A program made the translations under genes and the position numbers. From contig JAQJVL010000147.1 in assembly GCA_035578905.1 (NCBI GenBank), positions 92,501 through 156,500 of the forward strand: 64,000 nucleotides of DNA. The letters run 5' to 3'. The stretch is from Stictocephala bisonia. Lineage: Eukaryota > Arthropoda > Insecta > Hemiptera > Membracidae. The notes under the pieces were generated by a model, which saw only the letters and a list, made by a program, of their open reading frames with translations, did no database searches and was not told the origin of the DNA. How positions within the stretch are numbered: the first letter of the stretch is position 1; every line of letters begins with the position of its first letter. Positions 34,519 to 46,855 of this stretch are shown in pieces.

Positions 34519-37500
34519 CTGATTAAAATAAGTAACCATTTATCCTTTTTTATAGTACGTTTGTAATGTATTTATTTTATATCCTAATTCAAAATTTAAA
34601 GTCATAATGAATAATTTATAAATTTACATCTTCTTTCTTCATAAACTAGTTGATTTTGAAGTTTTATTTTATTTTATTTTCATGCTACAAAACAGGTTTA
34701 TACCCAATTTATACTATAGCAGTACATATAATTAAACAAGAAAAATACAATTCAGAATAGTTATTCACTAAAATTTTGTATAATTTTTAAAATAAATAAA
34801 TTCCGCTATTTTTACAGCCAAGTGATCTATTTTATTGTGTATTATTTTATTTATTTCATGCATTTACAAGATATAAATATCTATAAAGCACATACTCCAG
34901 ATGATAACAACTTCTTTATCATGATGATTTTCTTAAAGAGTATATTAAGAAGGGCAACTATATACTATCAAATATTTAACTTATATAGTTCGTTAATATT
35001 TTATAAATATTTATCTGAAAAAATTTCAAATCTAACGTCTGCAATTTAAAATATGGTATAACTTGTTTAATGCTTGACAATTATACGTCATTTACTTTCT
35101 TCTGGTATCCCTATTAAATTAATGTACTGCTCTTGGCTGATATTTTAACTTTACAGAAAAACATATTTTAGTTTAGTTTCCACCACAATTTCGTACACAT
35201 AAAAAAGTGAATGACTTAAAATCTTGTAAGAGAAGAAAGCATTAGAGATTTTTTTACATAACTGCTCATATAGTTTATATTAATTTAGTCCTAGTTATAT
35301 TTTATATAAAACAAAATATATAATTTTTTCTGGTGAACACGTTAAAGTTCAATGATTTATTATGTTCTTTTATTCTAATTATATTCGCAGACTTTATTTA
35401 TTTGCATTCTTTCATGAATTATGAACATAACTATTTATATTTTATACAGCTGATGTTTGTTTTCAATATTTCTTTTACAACCTTCTATTCCTTACTGTAT
35501 TTTTGTTACCCAATCTAAAAAATACTAATTTTTAACTATAATAAACTAAACTCTTAGAGAGAATAGTAACTGACCACAGTGACTAATGTCAAATCAGTGA
35601 CAAATGATTCAAAGAGAAACGAATGTTATATGAGGGTAATTCATTACGTAAGTCAAAGAGAGGGACATTTTATGTTCCGCAATTGGCAGCAGTGCTGTTT
35701 TATGGTCGTAATCAGTTGTAGTGGTCCACTCAAGAGGATGGATGCCAATTTCATTTCTGAGTCTTTTAGTATCATAAAAGTAGAGGGACGCAGAAATGTC
35801 GTACTCCCTATAATGGCTGTAAATAAATGTATTATTTTAATACAATTATCAAATTAATTTTATTTGTACCCTTAATATAATTTTGAGAGATACCCTAATT
35901 GTATTGATACAATGAAGATGTTGTAATTTGGGTTAGTATCTTTTCTTAATTAATTAGATTTATGTTTTGAAAACAATCGTGTTTGCAGTGATTAGTCATT
36001 GTTTATTTTTTTAAATGATTTAATTTATATTTACTTCAAGATGTTTCTATGGCTATTTTTCACACACAACTAATGTTTAACAGTAAATACTTTAAAAATT
36101 AGCATTAATTTTAAATGTATATTGTTTTCTATACATGTTTACATTTAATAACTTTATTTCCTATACTTATTTTTTTGTTGTGTTCACATCATAAGTCTAT
36201 GTTTTGTGAATTTTCTATGCTCTGATTGTAATGAGGATGACAAGATGAGACATTTTTTTAAATATCTACTTAAATATTTGTTAGAATGCGATTGTGTTTT
36301 GGTAATGTTTGTAAATAATTATTTCCTTGTTAATTCAGAATCATTACATATTTGTTTCCACTAAATTTAAAATGGAAAAAAATACTTCCGTGTATCTCTT
36401 CTGCAGCAAGACATTTTTAATTTTTCTAGTTTAAAAATGATAAATGTTTAAAAATATGATAAGAACTGAACACATTTTCAAACATGTATTTTTTTATAAT
36501 AAACTGATAAATCAGTTTTAAAACTTTATAAGTAACTTTTGCTATCAAAAGTCCCAAGAGAATCAAAGAGATTTAGCTTACTCTGCTATCCATTTCGTTA
36601 CATCCTTTGAACCGTGACATAATTTAATTTTGATAACAAATGTAAAATGCCACTAGAGTTGAAAAAAAGTGTAGTAGTAGTTATAGTAATAATATCAATG
36701 AAAAAAGGAAGTTTGTCGACAAACTGCATTGTTATTTGAGAAATTATTATTTGATATCTAGACCTAGATGGCACAATAATTCACCAAAAACTTTCACAAT
36801 ATTTGCGTGAAAGTCTTGCAGAGACAGTGTACTTTGGAAAGTGAATCTTCATATTCCATAGGCCTATTACTATTAGGTAAAAAACTTCTATCCCGAAATT
36901 AGATATACTTAAATGTAATTATGTGGAAAATATACTAAGATATATTGTTTTATTCTGATTGTATAATTGTCCCCTTGATTGTATAATGGCAATGCGCATA
37001 AAAAAGGACAATCTGTCTAGAATAAAAAAATATATATTTCGTTTCCAAGCGTAATTTTAAAACTGTATTTCTGTGAAATAGCAAATGGTTCTGAAACAAG
37101 CTGTCGAGACAGTATAACATAGCAGCGGAAACCGAGCATTTAACACATACGTTTTGAGTGTACGCCATTCGTTATCTTTATAGTAAGACAACACTTTTAC
37201 AATGTAACTGTTTTTATGTTGCTAATTTACAAAAACTTGCTTTTCACAATAAAAAATACACGTCAAGGTTGGATTTTTAAGATATAACATAAAATAGTAC
37301 AATAGACTCAAGTTAGGTTAATTTGTAGTTGAATTTTTTGAACTATTATTTTAATATATTTAAGCAAAATACTTCATTATTAATTTTTTATTTGATTAAA
37401 CAAATCATATCATTGTTTTTACATTTTAAATGTAAAAGAAATAAGAAAATATGTGCCCAGCTATTTCTAGTATTGAGGTTAGTAAATTGTGAATCGTTAC

Positions 37501-37589
37501 TCAACAGACCAATGCAGAGTGATTAAAATAATTTCAAATTAAATAAAATTGTACTTACGTCACATTTCCTCCAATTTTGTTACAGGTGT
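34519..37589. other. Putative intron sequence (start of the 29-kb intron), AT-rich
   Basis: By the exon model, 34519-63595 is one intron. Small open frames here (34822-35049, 35333-35518, 35579-35857, 36950-37168) show no domains. Confidence 0.45.
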
Positions 37590-37736
37590 TGGAACGGCAG
37601 TCGGTAGATTGTAGTTGCAGGCACACAAGAAGGGACCAATATCCAGGGACAGCTGAGTCTATTGCAGTCGGTTATTGTCGCCTTAGGTTCGAAATGAGGG
37701 GATGAGAGTTGGGGTGGGTTACACTATCCTATAAGG
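37590..37736 (+). repeat. Dispersed repeat family R3, copy 3
   Basis: Shares TTGCAGGCACACAAGAAGGG, CAATATC, GTCGGTTATTGTCGCC and a G-rich tail (GAGAGTTGGGGTGGG) with copies at 26195 and 8745. It follows an acceptor-like TTTTGTTACAG. Confidence 0.6.
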
Positions 37737-38061
37737 TAACAAACTGAACTAGATTCTATTATTATCTCCTGTACAATCACTATATATAGGTCTCGTTTAT
37801 AAGTCATAGACATGTGATAACCATGCATAACTTAAGAAAGTACTTCTTTAACAATTGTATACGTAGTCAAATAATAAATTAATCTCCCTTTAAAATACAT
37901 TTTTAATACTGTAAGTAACGCTAATCTCATAGATTTTTGTAGCATACACTTTTGGTAAGCTAGTGCACTTGATGAGGGATTTTTCTCCTCCTTTTGGCCA
38001 ACATTATTAATTTTACTTTATTAATTTTTACGGATATGGAATCCGTAGTCAAAATACACAA
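37737..38061. other. Unassigned AT-rich stretch
   Basis: Nothing supported. Confidence 0.45.
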
Positions 38062-38225
38062 AGTGGTGTTCACCCACCCACCTGACCAAAGACGTACAGT
38101 GGTTATAAAATTACACGAACAGTGGTTATAACCCACCCACCCATACACGTACAGTAATTATGACCCACCCACCCACCCATACACGTACAGTGGTTATGAC
38201 CCACCCACCCATACACGTACAGTGT
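38062..38225 (+). repeat. M36-family minisatellite, about four irregular units
   Basis: Units read CACGTACAGTGGTTATGACC plus CACCCACCCATA. Here the dinucleotide after GTGGT is TATGAC instead of ATTGAC, a locus-specific variant. Confidence 0.88.
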
Positions 38226-38300
38226 TAATGTATTGCTTGTAGAATTAAGGACTCAACATTTCAGATGGAAATATTTCTTGTTTTAGGAGATAAACGGTTA

Positions 38301-38490
38301 CCGGTGTGGTGGCTTAGTGGGGAGGCCAAGGACCAAGGTTTGAGTTCTTCAGTAGTTCATTCGTTGAAGTTCACGCACAGTTCTGCAGAAACAGAATAAC
38401 AACTCTCTCGTAGTAATCTATTGTTCTCACAGTTGGTCTCTATAAAAGCACTGGTTAGGATCAATTGTAATCAACATACGAAATTAAAAA
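38301..38490 (+). repeat. tRNA-derived SINE copy (family S1)
   Basis: The head CCGGTGTGGTGGCTTAGTGG resembles box A, with a box-B-like AAGGTTTGAGTTCT about 35 bases later. The body holds GAAGTTCACGCACAG, the block shared with the 122-bp repeats. It ends in an A-rich tail near 38487. Confidence 0.6.
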
Positions 38491-38797
38491 AAGAAAAATA
38501 TCTTTTGAGTGTTTTATAATCCACATACTGACTAAAATAGAGTATTGAATAAAAAAACTAATAATGTCATAAGAAATCTTAAACGAATTGTGGCAGTAAC
38601 TGTTCACAGTGTATATCCTTTATATAATGCACTTTAAATGGACAATCTAAGCAGAAAATTACATGTTATAATGGCGTTTACGTGGGTAATGTTCAATATC
38701 GGGATAGTGTGGAGTTATGTATTTCCTTATGTGAGGAGTAAACGGAGTAACTACATTGTAAATATAATGATAGTATAACCAAAGTAAGGATACTATA
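38491..38797. other. Unassigned AT-rich stretch
   Basis: Nothing supported. Confidence 0.45.
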
Positions 38798-39032
38798 TCC
38801 TCCGTACGTGAAGGGGGAGCGTGTCTGCCACGATCAATAATCAATATAATTAAGTTAGCGTACGTTGACTTTGTTGATATCTGATGATCCTACCCTGTAG
38901 GCAAAACATTTTACAAAAAATAAACGATTTTATTGGATTTTTTAAAATTTTAAAATTTTCCTGTTTAAATAATTCTCCAATAAAGGACTCAAATATAAGC
39001 TGTATCCTTATACATTTTATACAGTAAGGAAT

Positions 39033-39070
<38 letters not shown>

Positions 39071-39448
39071 ATATATACATACATATATATATGTATTTTT
39101 TTTTACATACATATATATATCGTTGTACATATATTTGAACATTACATACATATATATATAAAATGTTGTATATATATATACATACATATATATATGTATT
39201 TTTTTTTTTTTTTGAGTCCTTACTGTATAAGATGTATAAGGATACAGCTTATATTTGAGTCCTTTATTGGAGAATTATTTAAACAGGAAAATTTTAAAAT
39301 TTTAAAAATCCAATAAAATCGTTTATTTTTTGTAAAATGTTTTGCCTACAGGGTAGGATCATCAGATATCAACAAAGTCAACGTACGCTAACTTAATTAT
39401 ATTGATTATTGATCGTGGCAGACACGCTCCCCCTTCACGTACGGAGGA
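38798..39448. repeat. 651-bp near-perfect palindrome with A-run and T-run at the inner arm ends
   Basis: The left arm runs from 38798 (TCCTCCGTACGTGAAGGGGG) to an uninterrupted A-run at 39034-39065. The right arm is its reverse complement, from a T-run at 39199-39213 to 39448. Over about 237 bases I find only about three differences (one T-run length change, CATTTTAT against CATCTTAT, AAGGAATC against AAGGACTC). The centre at 39066-39198 is made of TATATACATACA-type repeats. Flanks outside differ. The minus-strand open frame beginning with a run of phenylalanines comes from the A-run. It is either a foldback element or two tailed repeats joined tail to tail. Confidence 0.93.
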
Positions 39449-40317
39449 CATTAACTATAAGGTAAAAGGAATTTTAAAATCGAATAAAAATACGTGCTTC
39501 TTTGTATGAATTTTTAAATTTTGTTTTATGTATGGGAAATAAGTCCTTGTCTACATTATCAAGATGTTCTATTAGTTTAAGTGAATATAAATTAACATAC
39601 ATTTGTTTGCTATTCTGTTTTATAGAGTTTTAATTAATAGTCTCTCAATTCATCTTTAAATACTGGAATGCTTTGTTGCTAAAATCACAATGGTGGTTAG
39701 TGTACAATAATGGTTCTGGTGAAGGTTCAAAACGTACATAATTAATTTATGGTAAATAAATAAAACCAAAAATTACCTAAAATTGTGTAACTTGAATTCA
39801 TTGAATTAGACCTCAGATTTAGTTTACTGTTATGTTAATTTTATTGTTAATTGTGTCATAATTCGGCAGTGAATGTGGTTTCTTCAGAAATGAATTACAG
39901 TAATCGGTTATCCCTCTTCACAGACATGGCTCAAACATAATAATTTGAGGCTGAAGTATGGTTCTTGTTGCTTTGATAGGGCACAGACGAAGTCAGAAGA
40001 TTTGTTATTAAACTAATAAATATTTGATTTCTAAATATTTGTTATCTTATTTGTTCACGAACCACTGGCCGTGAGGTTTAATGCGTCAGATCTTTGAGCA
40101 TGAGGTAGATATAACCACAGGGGACACAGAAACAGAGATCGATTTGTTATGGAGTGAACACCCTATTGGCAGTTATATATAAATAACGACTGTTTTAAAT
40201 ATTTATACGACTGAAGAAACAATTACTATGTTTGCCTTTGAGAAATTGAGGGGATTATAGGAGGAACTAGCAAGGTGCTGGCCGTGTCATTGCATGACAA
40301 AATGAATAAATAACAAC
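39449..40317. other. Unassigned AT-rich stretch
   Basis: No supported gene or repeat. Confidence 0.45.
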
Positions 40318-40672
40318 GATTGTATCCCACCCGCCCACTCATACACCACAGTGGTACTGACCCACCAAAACCATACACGTGCAATGGTATTTACCCATAC
40401 ACGTGCAGTGTTATTGACCCACCCGCCTACCAATACACGTACAATGGTATTTACCCACCCACCCACACATACACGTGCAGTGTTATTGACCCACCCACCC
40501 ACCCATACACGTGCAATGATATTGATAGTACCACCGTACGTGTATGTGTGGGCGGGTGGGTTAGTACCACCGTACGTGTATGGGTGGGTGGGTGGGTGGG
40601 TTAGTATTATCCAATACCACTGTACGTGTATGAGCGGGCGGGTGGGTCAGTGCCAATGTACGTGTATATCAG
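40318..40672. repeat. M36-family minisatellite in head-to-head inverted arrangement
   Basis: From 40318 to about 40525 the units lie in the plus orientation (CACGTGCAGTGTTATTGACC, CACCCACCCATACA). From about 40530 to 40672 they are reversed (CCACCGTACGTGTATGGGTG, GGTGGGTTAGTA). Arms of roughly 150 to 200 bases could pair. Open frames on both strands derive from this. Confidence 0.9.
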
Positions 40673-41820
40673 TACATTTTAAGACGTGATAGTTTCTTTA
40701 CATTCTTGAAAAAATGTCTTATATGTCCTGACAATTTTTTACATATAGCTCCAGCTTTTTGCTTCCGTTCTTCTTCGATTATAGTTTCGTAAATGACGTT
40801 GTTATGTTTTGTCATGAAGTATCGTAGGAGGTATAATTCCTTGAATAGGCTACAGCTTCAATGCACATGAGGCACAAAATGTAATATTTCATAATTGTGA
40901 AAAAGTACTTCCAAGTGAACTCATATGAAGCACAACATTCTGAATCAATGCACTCGACTCGACTCGACACACATTTAGTCCACTATTGGACGTGAACTCT
41001 GTTTCTTTCTTCTTTTTTATATAGTGAAGTTTCGAATCTAGCCTTGGATGGAACTACAATGTCCATCTTGTACTGTACTGGTTCACCTCCTTGCTCTGTC
41101 TGAAGACGAATTCTGCACATATCAATAGTCTATGGGGAATGGACAGTGTAAGGTTACGAACAATCGGCCGTTCCTTAAAAAAGAATATGATATTTAAAAA
41201 TAATGTTATTTTTTTATTCTGTCAATATTTGGTTAAATTAAACATATGTGACATAGTAAAATAATTTCGAAGTCATTCACGTACGATTTTCTACTTAGTG
41301 TTTCAATATTAGAAATACTATTTCTTCAAAACATCCACTCGGGGTAACTAAGTTGAATGATTTAGTTCACCCCCACCCACTCACCCACCAATACACGTAC
41401 AATGCGGGGGGGAGGGTTTACCAACCACGATCCTTAGAAAGGAATCGTGGTTGTTTAAAATCGAATGAATGATACATTGGGAGGAATAGCAAGATCTACT
41501 CAGTTACTGAGTGACAAAACAAAAACACTGTCTTAGCCAATACTGGATGACCTAAACAGTTTATTACATGAAGATAATTAATTGAAGACGGTGTCTGATA
41601 CTTAATCTTAGAACAGTATGGGCGAAACGTCTGGTTATCTTGTAAATATTGTAGAAAGTACCTTGACGCGGTTGTCACTGGAAAATATAGATTCTAGTTA
41701 TCTGATACTTAGTTTGTACTTAGCGTTTGTGTGATAATTATTAAATACTGAATAAATGGCTTAATATTATCCTGCGTTTCTTACCAGTACAACTTCCACT
41801 TCTTCTAAAAAATGACCTTC
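40673..41820. other. Unassigned stretch with one M36-like unit
   Basis: At 41370-41415 there is a single diverged unit (CCACCAATACACGTACAATG) next to a G-run. The rest holds nothing supported. Confidence 0.45.
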
Positions 41821-42150
41821 ACTAAGATGATGAGGCGACCCCCAAAGAAGAGGATGTTCCTGCACCATTTACTCCGACCGTCTAACTGTACTCGGATGTC
41901 TTGATGGATCGATGGCGAGTTGGTGAATATTAATAGCCCGCCATGGCATAAGGAAGCAATTACGATCGCGATCATTTCGATGGGCCATAAAAATTGTCTG
42001 ATGCCATAATACCGTTACATGTTAATGAATTTTACCGTCGATTGTGCCAGTACACCTGTAGGAACCACATCAGTGTGTTTGTATAGACACACTAACAGCT
42101 CCAATACCATCATCGATCGTATTACGGCTTTGGTTTAGACAGTTTCTCAA
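41821..42150. other. Less AT-rich relic of unknown origin
   Basis: About 330 bases of roughly balanced composition beside the 71-bp satellite. Several frames on both strands stay open for 30 to 60 codons, but none is uninterrupted and I recognise no motif. It could be a decayed mobile-element gene. Confidence 0.3.
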
Positions 42151-42154
42151 CTGT

Positions 42155-44978
42155 AATACATCCTAATATATGTGTTACTGACTAAATACTAGTTTGTGTG
42201 TACGTGGTAAAAGATACTATATCATCGTTCATCATGTACTATGTGTTAGTGAATAAATACAAGTTTGTATGTACGTGGTAAAAGATACTCTATCATCGTT
42301 CATCATGTACTATGTGTTAGTGAATAAATACAAGTTTGTATGTACGTGGTAAAAGATACTACATCATCGTTCATCACGTAATATGTATTACTGACTAAAT
42401 ACTAGTTTGTATGTACTATATGTTGTTCATCATGTACTAGTTTGTATGTACGTGGTTAAAGATACTATATCATCGTTCATCATGTACTATGTGTTAGTGA
42501 ATAAATACAAGTTTGTATGTACGTGGTAAAAGATCATCGTTCATCACGTAATATGTATTACTGACTAAATACTAGTTTGTATGTACGTGGTAAAAGAGAC
42601 TATACCATCGTTCATCATGTACTATGTGTTACTGACTAAATACTAGTTTGTATATACGTGGTAAAAGATACTATATCATCGTTCATCATGTACTATGTGT
42701 TAGTGAATAAATACAAGTTTGTATGTACACGTGGTAAAAGATACTATATCATCGTTCATCATGTACTATGTGTTAGTGAATAAATACAAGTTTGTATGTA
42801 CGTGGTAAAAGATACTATACCATCGTTCATCATGTACTATGTGTTACTGACTAAATACTAGTTTGTATATACGTGGTAAAAGATACTATATAATCGTTCA
42901 TCATGTACTATGTGTTAGTGAATAAATACAAGTTTGTATGTACGTGGTAAAAGATACTATATCATCGTTCATCATGTACTATGTGTTAGTGAATAAATAC
43001 AAGTTTGTATATACGTGGTAAAAGATACTATATCATCGTTCATCATGTACTATGTGTTAGTGAATAAATACAAGTTTGTATGTACGTGGTAAAAGATACT
43101 ATATCATCGTTCATCATGTACTATGTGTTAATGAATAAATACAAGTTTGTATGTACGTGGTAAAAGATACTATATCATCGTTCATCATGTACTATGTGTT
43201 AGTGAATAAATACAAGTTTGTATGTACGTGGTAAAAGATACTATATCATCGTTCATCATGTACTATGTGTTAGTGAATAAATACAAGTTTGTATGTACGT
43301 GGTAAAAGATACTATATCATCGTTCATCATGTACTATGTGTTAGTGAATAAATACAAGTTTGTATGTACGTGGTAAAAGATACTATATCATCGTTCATCA
43401 TGTACTATGTGTTAGTGAATAAATACAAGTTTGTATGTACGTGGTAAAAGATACTATATCATCGTTCATCATGTACTATGTGTTAGTGAATAAAAACAAG
43501 TTTGTATGTACGTGGTAAAAGATACTATATCATCGTTCATCATGTACTATGTGTTAGTGAATAAATACAAGTTTGTATGTACGTGGTAAAAGATACTATA
43601 TCATCGTTCATCATGTACTATGTGTTAGTGAATAAATACAAGTTTGTATGTACGTGGTAAAAGATACTATATCATCGTTCATCATGTACTATGTGTTAGT
43701 GAATAAATACAAGTTTGTATGTACGTGGTAAAAGATATTATATCATCGTACATCATGTAATATGTGTTACTCTGACTAAATACTAGTTTGTATGTACGTG
43801 GTTAAAGATACTATATCATCGTTTATCATGAACTATGTGTTACTGACTAAATACTAGTTTGTATGTACGTGGTTAAAGATACTATATCATCGTTTATCAT
43901 GTACTTTGTATTAGTGAATAAATACTAGTTTGTTTGTACGCGGTAAAAGATATTATATCATCGTGCATCATGTAGGCCTAATATGTGTTACTCTGACTAA
44001 ATACTAGTTTGTATGTACGTGGTTAAAGATACTATATCATCGTTTATCATGAACTATGTGTTAGTGACTAAATACTAGTTTGTATGTACGTGGTTAAAGA
44101 TACTATATCATCGTTCATCATGTACTTTGTATTAGTGAATAAATACTAGTTTGTTTGTACGCGGTAGAAGATATTATATCATCGTACATCATGTAATATG
44201 TGTTACTCTGACTAAATACTAGTTTGTATGTACGTGGTAAAAGATACTACATCATCGTTCATCACGTAATATGTATTACTGACTAAATACTAGTTTGTAT
44301 GTACGTGGTAAAAGATACTATATCATCGTTCATCATGTACTATGTGTTAGTGAATAAATAAAAGTTTGTATGTACGTGGTAAAAGATACTACATCATCGT
44401 TCATCACGTAATATGTATTACTGACTAAATACTAGTTTGTATGTACGTGGTAAAAGAGACTATACCATCGTTCATCATGTACTATGTGTTACTGACTAAA
44501 TACTAGTTTGTATATACGTGGTAAAAGATACTATATCATCGTTCATCATGTACTATGTGTTAGTGAATAAATACAAGTTTGTATGTACGTAGTAAAATAT
44601 ACTACATCATCGTTCATCATGTACTATGTGTTAGTGAATAAATACAAGTTTGTATGTACGTGGTAAAAGATACTATACCATCGTTCATCATGTACTATGT
44701 GTTACTGACTAAATACTAGTTTGTATATACGTGGTAAAAGATACTATATAATCGTTCATCATGTACTATGTGTTAGTGAATAAATACAAGTTTGTATGTA
44801 CGTGGTAAAAGATACTATATCATCGTTCATCATGTACTATGTGTTAGTTAATAAATACAAGTTTGTATGTACGTAGTAAAAGATACTATATCATCGTTCA
44901 TCATGTACTATGTGTTAGTGAATAAATACAAGTTTGTATGTACGTGGTAAAAGATACTATATCATCGTTCATCATGTA
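42155..44978 (+). repeat. 71-bp satellite array, left part
   Basis: Monomer of 71 bases, TACTATGTGTTAGTGAATAA, then ATACAAGTTTGTATGTACGT, GGTAAAAGATACTATATCAT and CGTTCATCATG, repeated about 39 times. Copies at 43060-43730 are almost identical. Variants flank this core: TTACTGACTAAATACTAG, TTACTCTGACTAAATACTAG (73 bases) and GTTTGTTTGTACGCGG. One monomer at 42410-42440 has an internal deletion and one near 43972 a four-base insertion. The array is cut at a TA in CATGTA by the transposon at 44979. Confidence 0.97.
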
Positions 44979-45007
44979 CACCTGAGCAGGTCTAGCAAGA
45001 GCCGTGG
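44979..45007 (+). repeat. Left terminal inverted repeat of the DD82E transposon
   Basis: CACCTGAGCAGGTCTAGCAA then GAGCCGTGG. Pairs with 46856-46884, with two adjacent mismatches (CT against AC at positions 14-15). Confidence 0.95.
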
Positions 45008-45248
45008 CCGGCGCGAGAGGGGAAGTGAAGTAGTGCGCAGTGGGGAGAGAGGGAGGGAAGCACTGGGCCGTCTCGCCGCATCGACCTCACCGATACGTCA
45101 CTGAACGCAGTCTGCTTTATCGTAATGACTTTTACGTTAATATAAAAATATTAGTTTAGTAATTATATAAATAATCTATGGCTTTTAACTATAGATGACA
45201 AAATAATAATATTATTTATATAGAGCTATTTGAAATAAAAATCTGTTG

Positions 45249-46664
45249 TTACTTACAGTGATTATCGAGGGGTTCTACTCCACTTAGGTCATTGTCGCAC
45301 AGTTCAACATCACTTTCTGGTTCGCCGTCATCATTGTCATCATCTTTGTCGGAATTTTCTCCCAAATTAATTATTAATTGTTCACTTATTACGTCGATTT
45401 CCGGTTCTAATGCCACATAATCCAATTCCACCTTTTTAACATGGTTCACACGAGATAGCCATTGCTCTTGTGTTATCTGGCTACATATGTCAACTACAAG
45501 TTGTTTAACTTCAGCTAATTTAAACAAAACATTTCTTTTGGCTACACTCTCCTTAAGTAAACTCCATATCATTTCAATTGGATTTAAATCCGGATGGTAT
45601 GGTGGTAATCTTAAAACTGAATGGCTAGCTTCCGCCAGGATAGAATCTATTTTAAATGTTTTTTACTTTGGTTTATTTTCTTTAATAACAGAGTATAATT
45701 CTGGCTTTAACGTGTTAGTAGAAAAGTGTATGTTTCGTTCTGATAACCACTTTATCATGTCTGCCTTTAACGTTGACGATGTGGGAGCTGGGTTTAACTG
45801 TACATTGTGGTAGGGCGCATTATCAATAACAATCACAGAGTTTTGGGGTATGTTAGGAATTAATCTTTCCTGTATCCATTTCTCATAATTATTGAAATTC
45901 ATGTCACCATGATAATCGCCTGATTTTTTCCCAGAAATAAATGTCAATATTGCATTATTTACAAAACCATCTTCGTTTCCGGCATGAACAATGATTATTC
46001 TCTCGCCCTTACTAATTGGGGTTTTTAAACCTGCCTCACTTCTATCACTCCAACTCAAGAGTTTTGTGTGTGTAGAATGAACGTATGTTTCGTCCATATA
46101 GATTACAGGCCTACCTTCCGATCGATAACTTTGGACACTTCTTAAATATTTCAAACGTAGTTCCCTTATATCACTTTTTTCAATTAATATTTTTCTGTTA
46201 TTGACTGATTTCCTCCAGCGAAAATTTAGCTTGTGCAGAACCTTGCCAAGCGACCATTTACTCCCAGTAAAATTAATTTTTTTTCTCAGAACTGGCAGTA
46301 GAGTTTTTATTGTAGGTCGTTCACCGTTAATTTTGTGGAACTCATTTACAGTTCGTCTGACTACGCACAAATCAAAGTCATCTAGCTCCGTTTTGCTCTT
46401 TACTCTGTGCCTATTTTTATTTGGAGTATTAAACTTGGTTCCAGTCTGGACAATGGTTCTGTTTTCTGCAACTATTCTCTTTACAGACGTCAGGGATATA
46501 CCTGTGGCTTCTGCTACACGACATTGAACCTGCTTTATATTTATTGCAGCTCCAGTTTCCGCTTGACGTTTCATAAACTTATACACATTTGCAATAATCT
46601 CTCGAATTTGGCTATGCAATACTTTTCGTCCTCCAATTAGTTTATGGTGCTGCTGAGCTTCCAT
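45249..46664 (-). pseudogene. DD82E transposase, nearly full length, one in-frame stop
   Basis: Cut-and-paste transposase acting on the element's own TIRs. The frame starts at the ATG at 46664 and runs 471 codons to 45249, with one TAA at codon 334 (45663-45665). An N-terminal helix-turn-helix region is likely at about 15-75 (REIIANVYKF; VAEATGISLTSVKRIVAE). The DDE core: first Asp 191 in VIYMDETYVHSTH, followed by the WSD signature (LLSWSD); second Asp 281 in VIVIDNAPYHN; the glutamate at 364 in LPPYHPDLNPIEMIW. That leaves 82 residues between the second Asp and the Glu, against 34 to 39 in ordinary Tc1/mariner enzymes. The tail is strongly acidic (DKDDDNDDGEPESD). The stop lies between catalytic residues, so the frame as read is inactive unless the stop is an assembly error or read through. 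The final codons read CACTGTAAGTAA, which also forms a strong splice donor (GTAAGT). Confidence 0.92.
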
Positions 46665-46855
46665 TTAATATCGATATAAACAAAATAACAATAATCAATC
46701 ACTACATAAAACACTAAAGAACGACAGAACAGGCACGTGAATGCTAGATGTAGGCGCGACGGAGCGATTCGTCACTAAGGATAGCCAGCAGTGAACTGAG
46801 CCGGCCGCTACCCCCACTCCTAAGTCTGAGCGTTAGTCTACTGCGCATCTTTGGC

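Noticed and set aside
34287..34526. A plus-strand frame opposite candidate exon 2
   Set aside because: No splice sites bound it, and the minus-strand reading fits the phases of two other exons.
38850..39080. A membrane-protein-like minus frame starting with many phenylalanines
   Set aside because: It is translation of the A-run and palindrome arm.
45487..46640. Plus-strand open frames across the transposon
   Set aside because: They are antisense shadows of the transposase frame, which carries the catalytic motifs.
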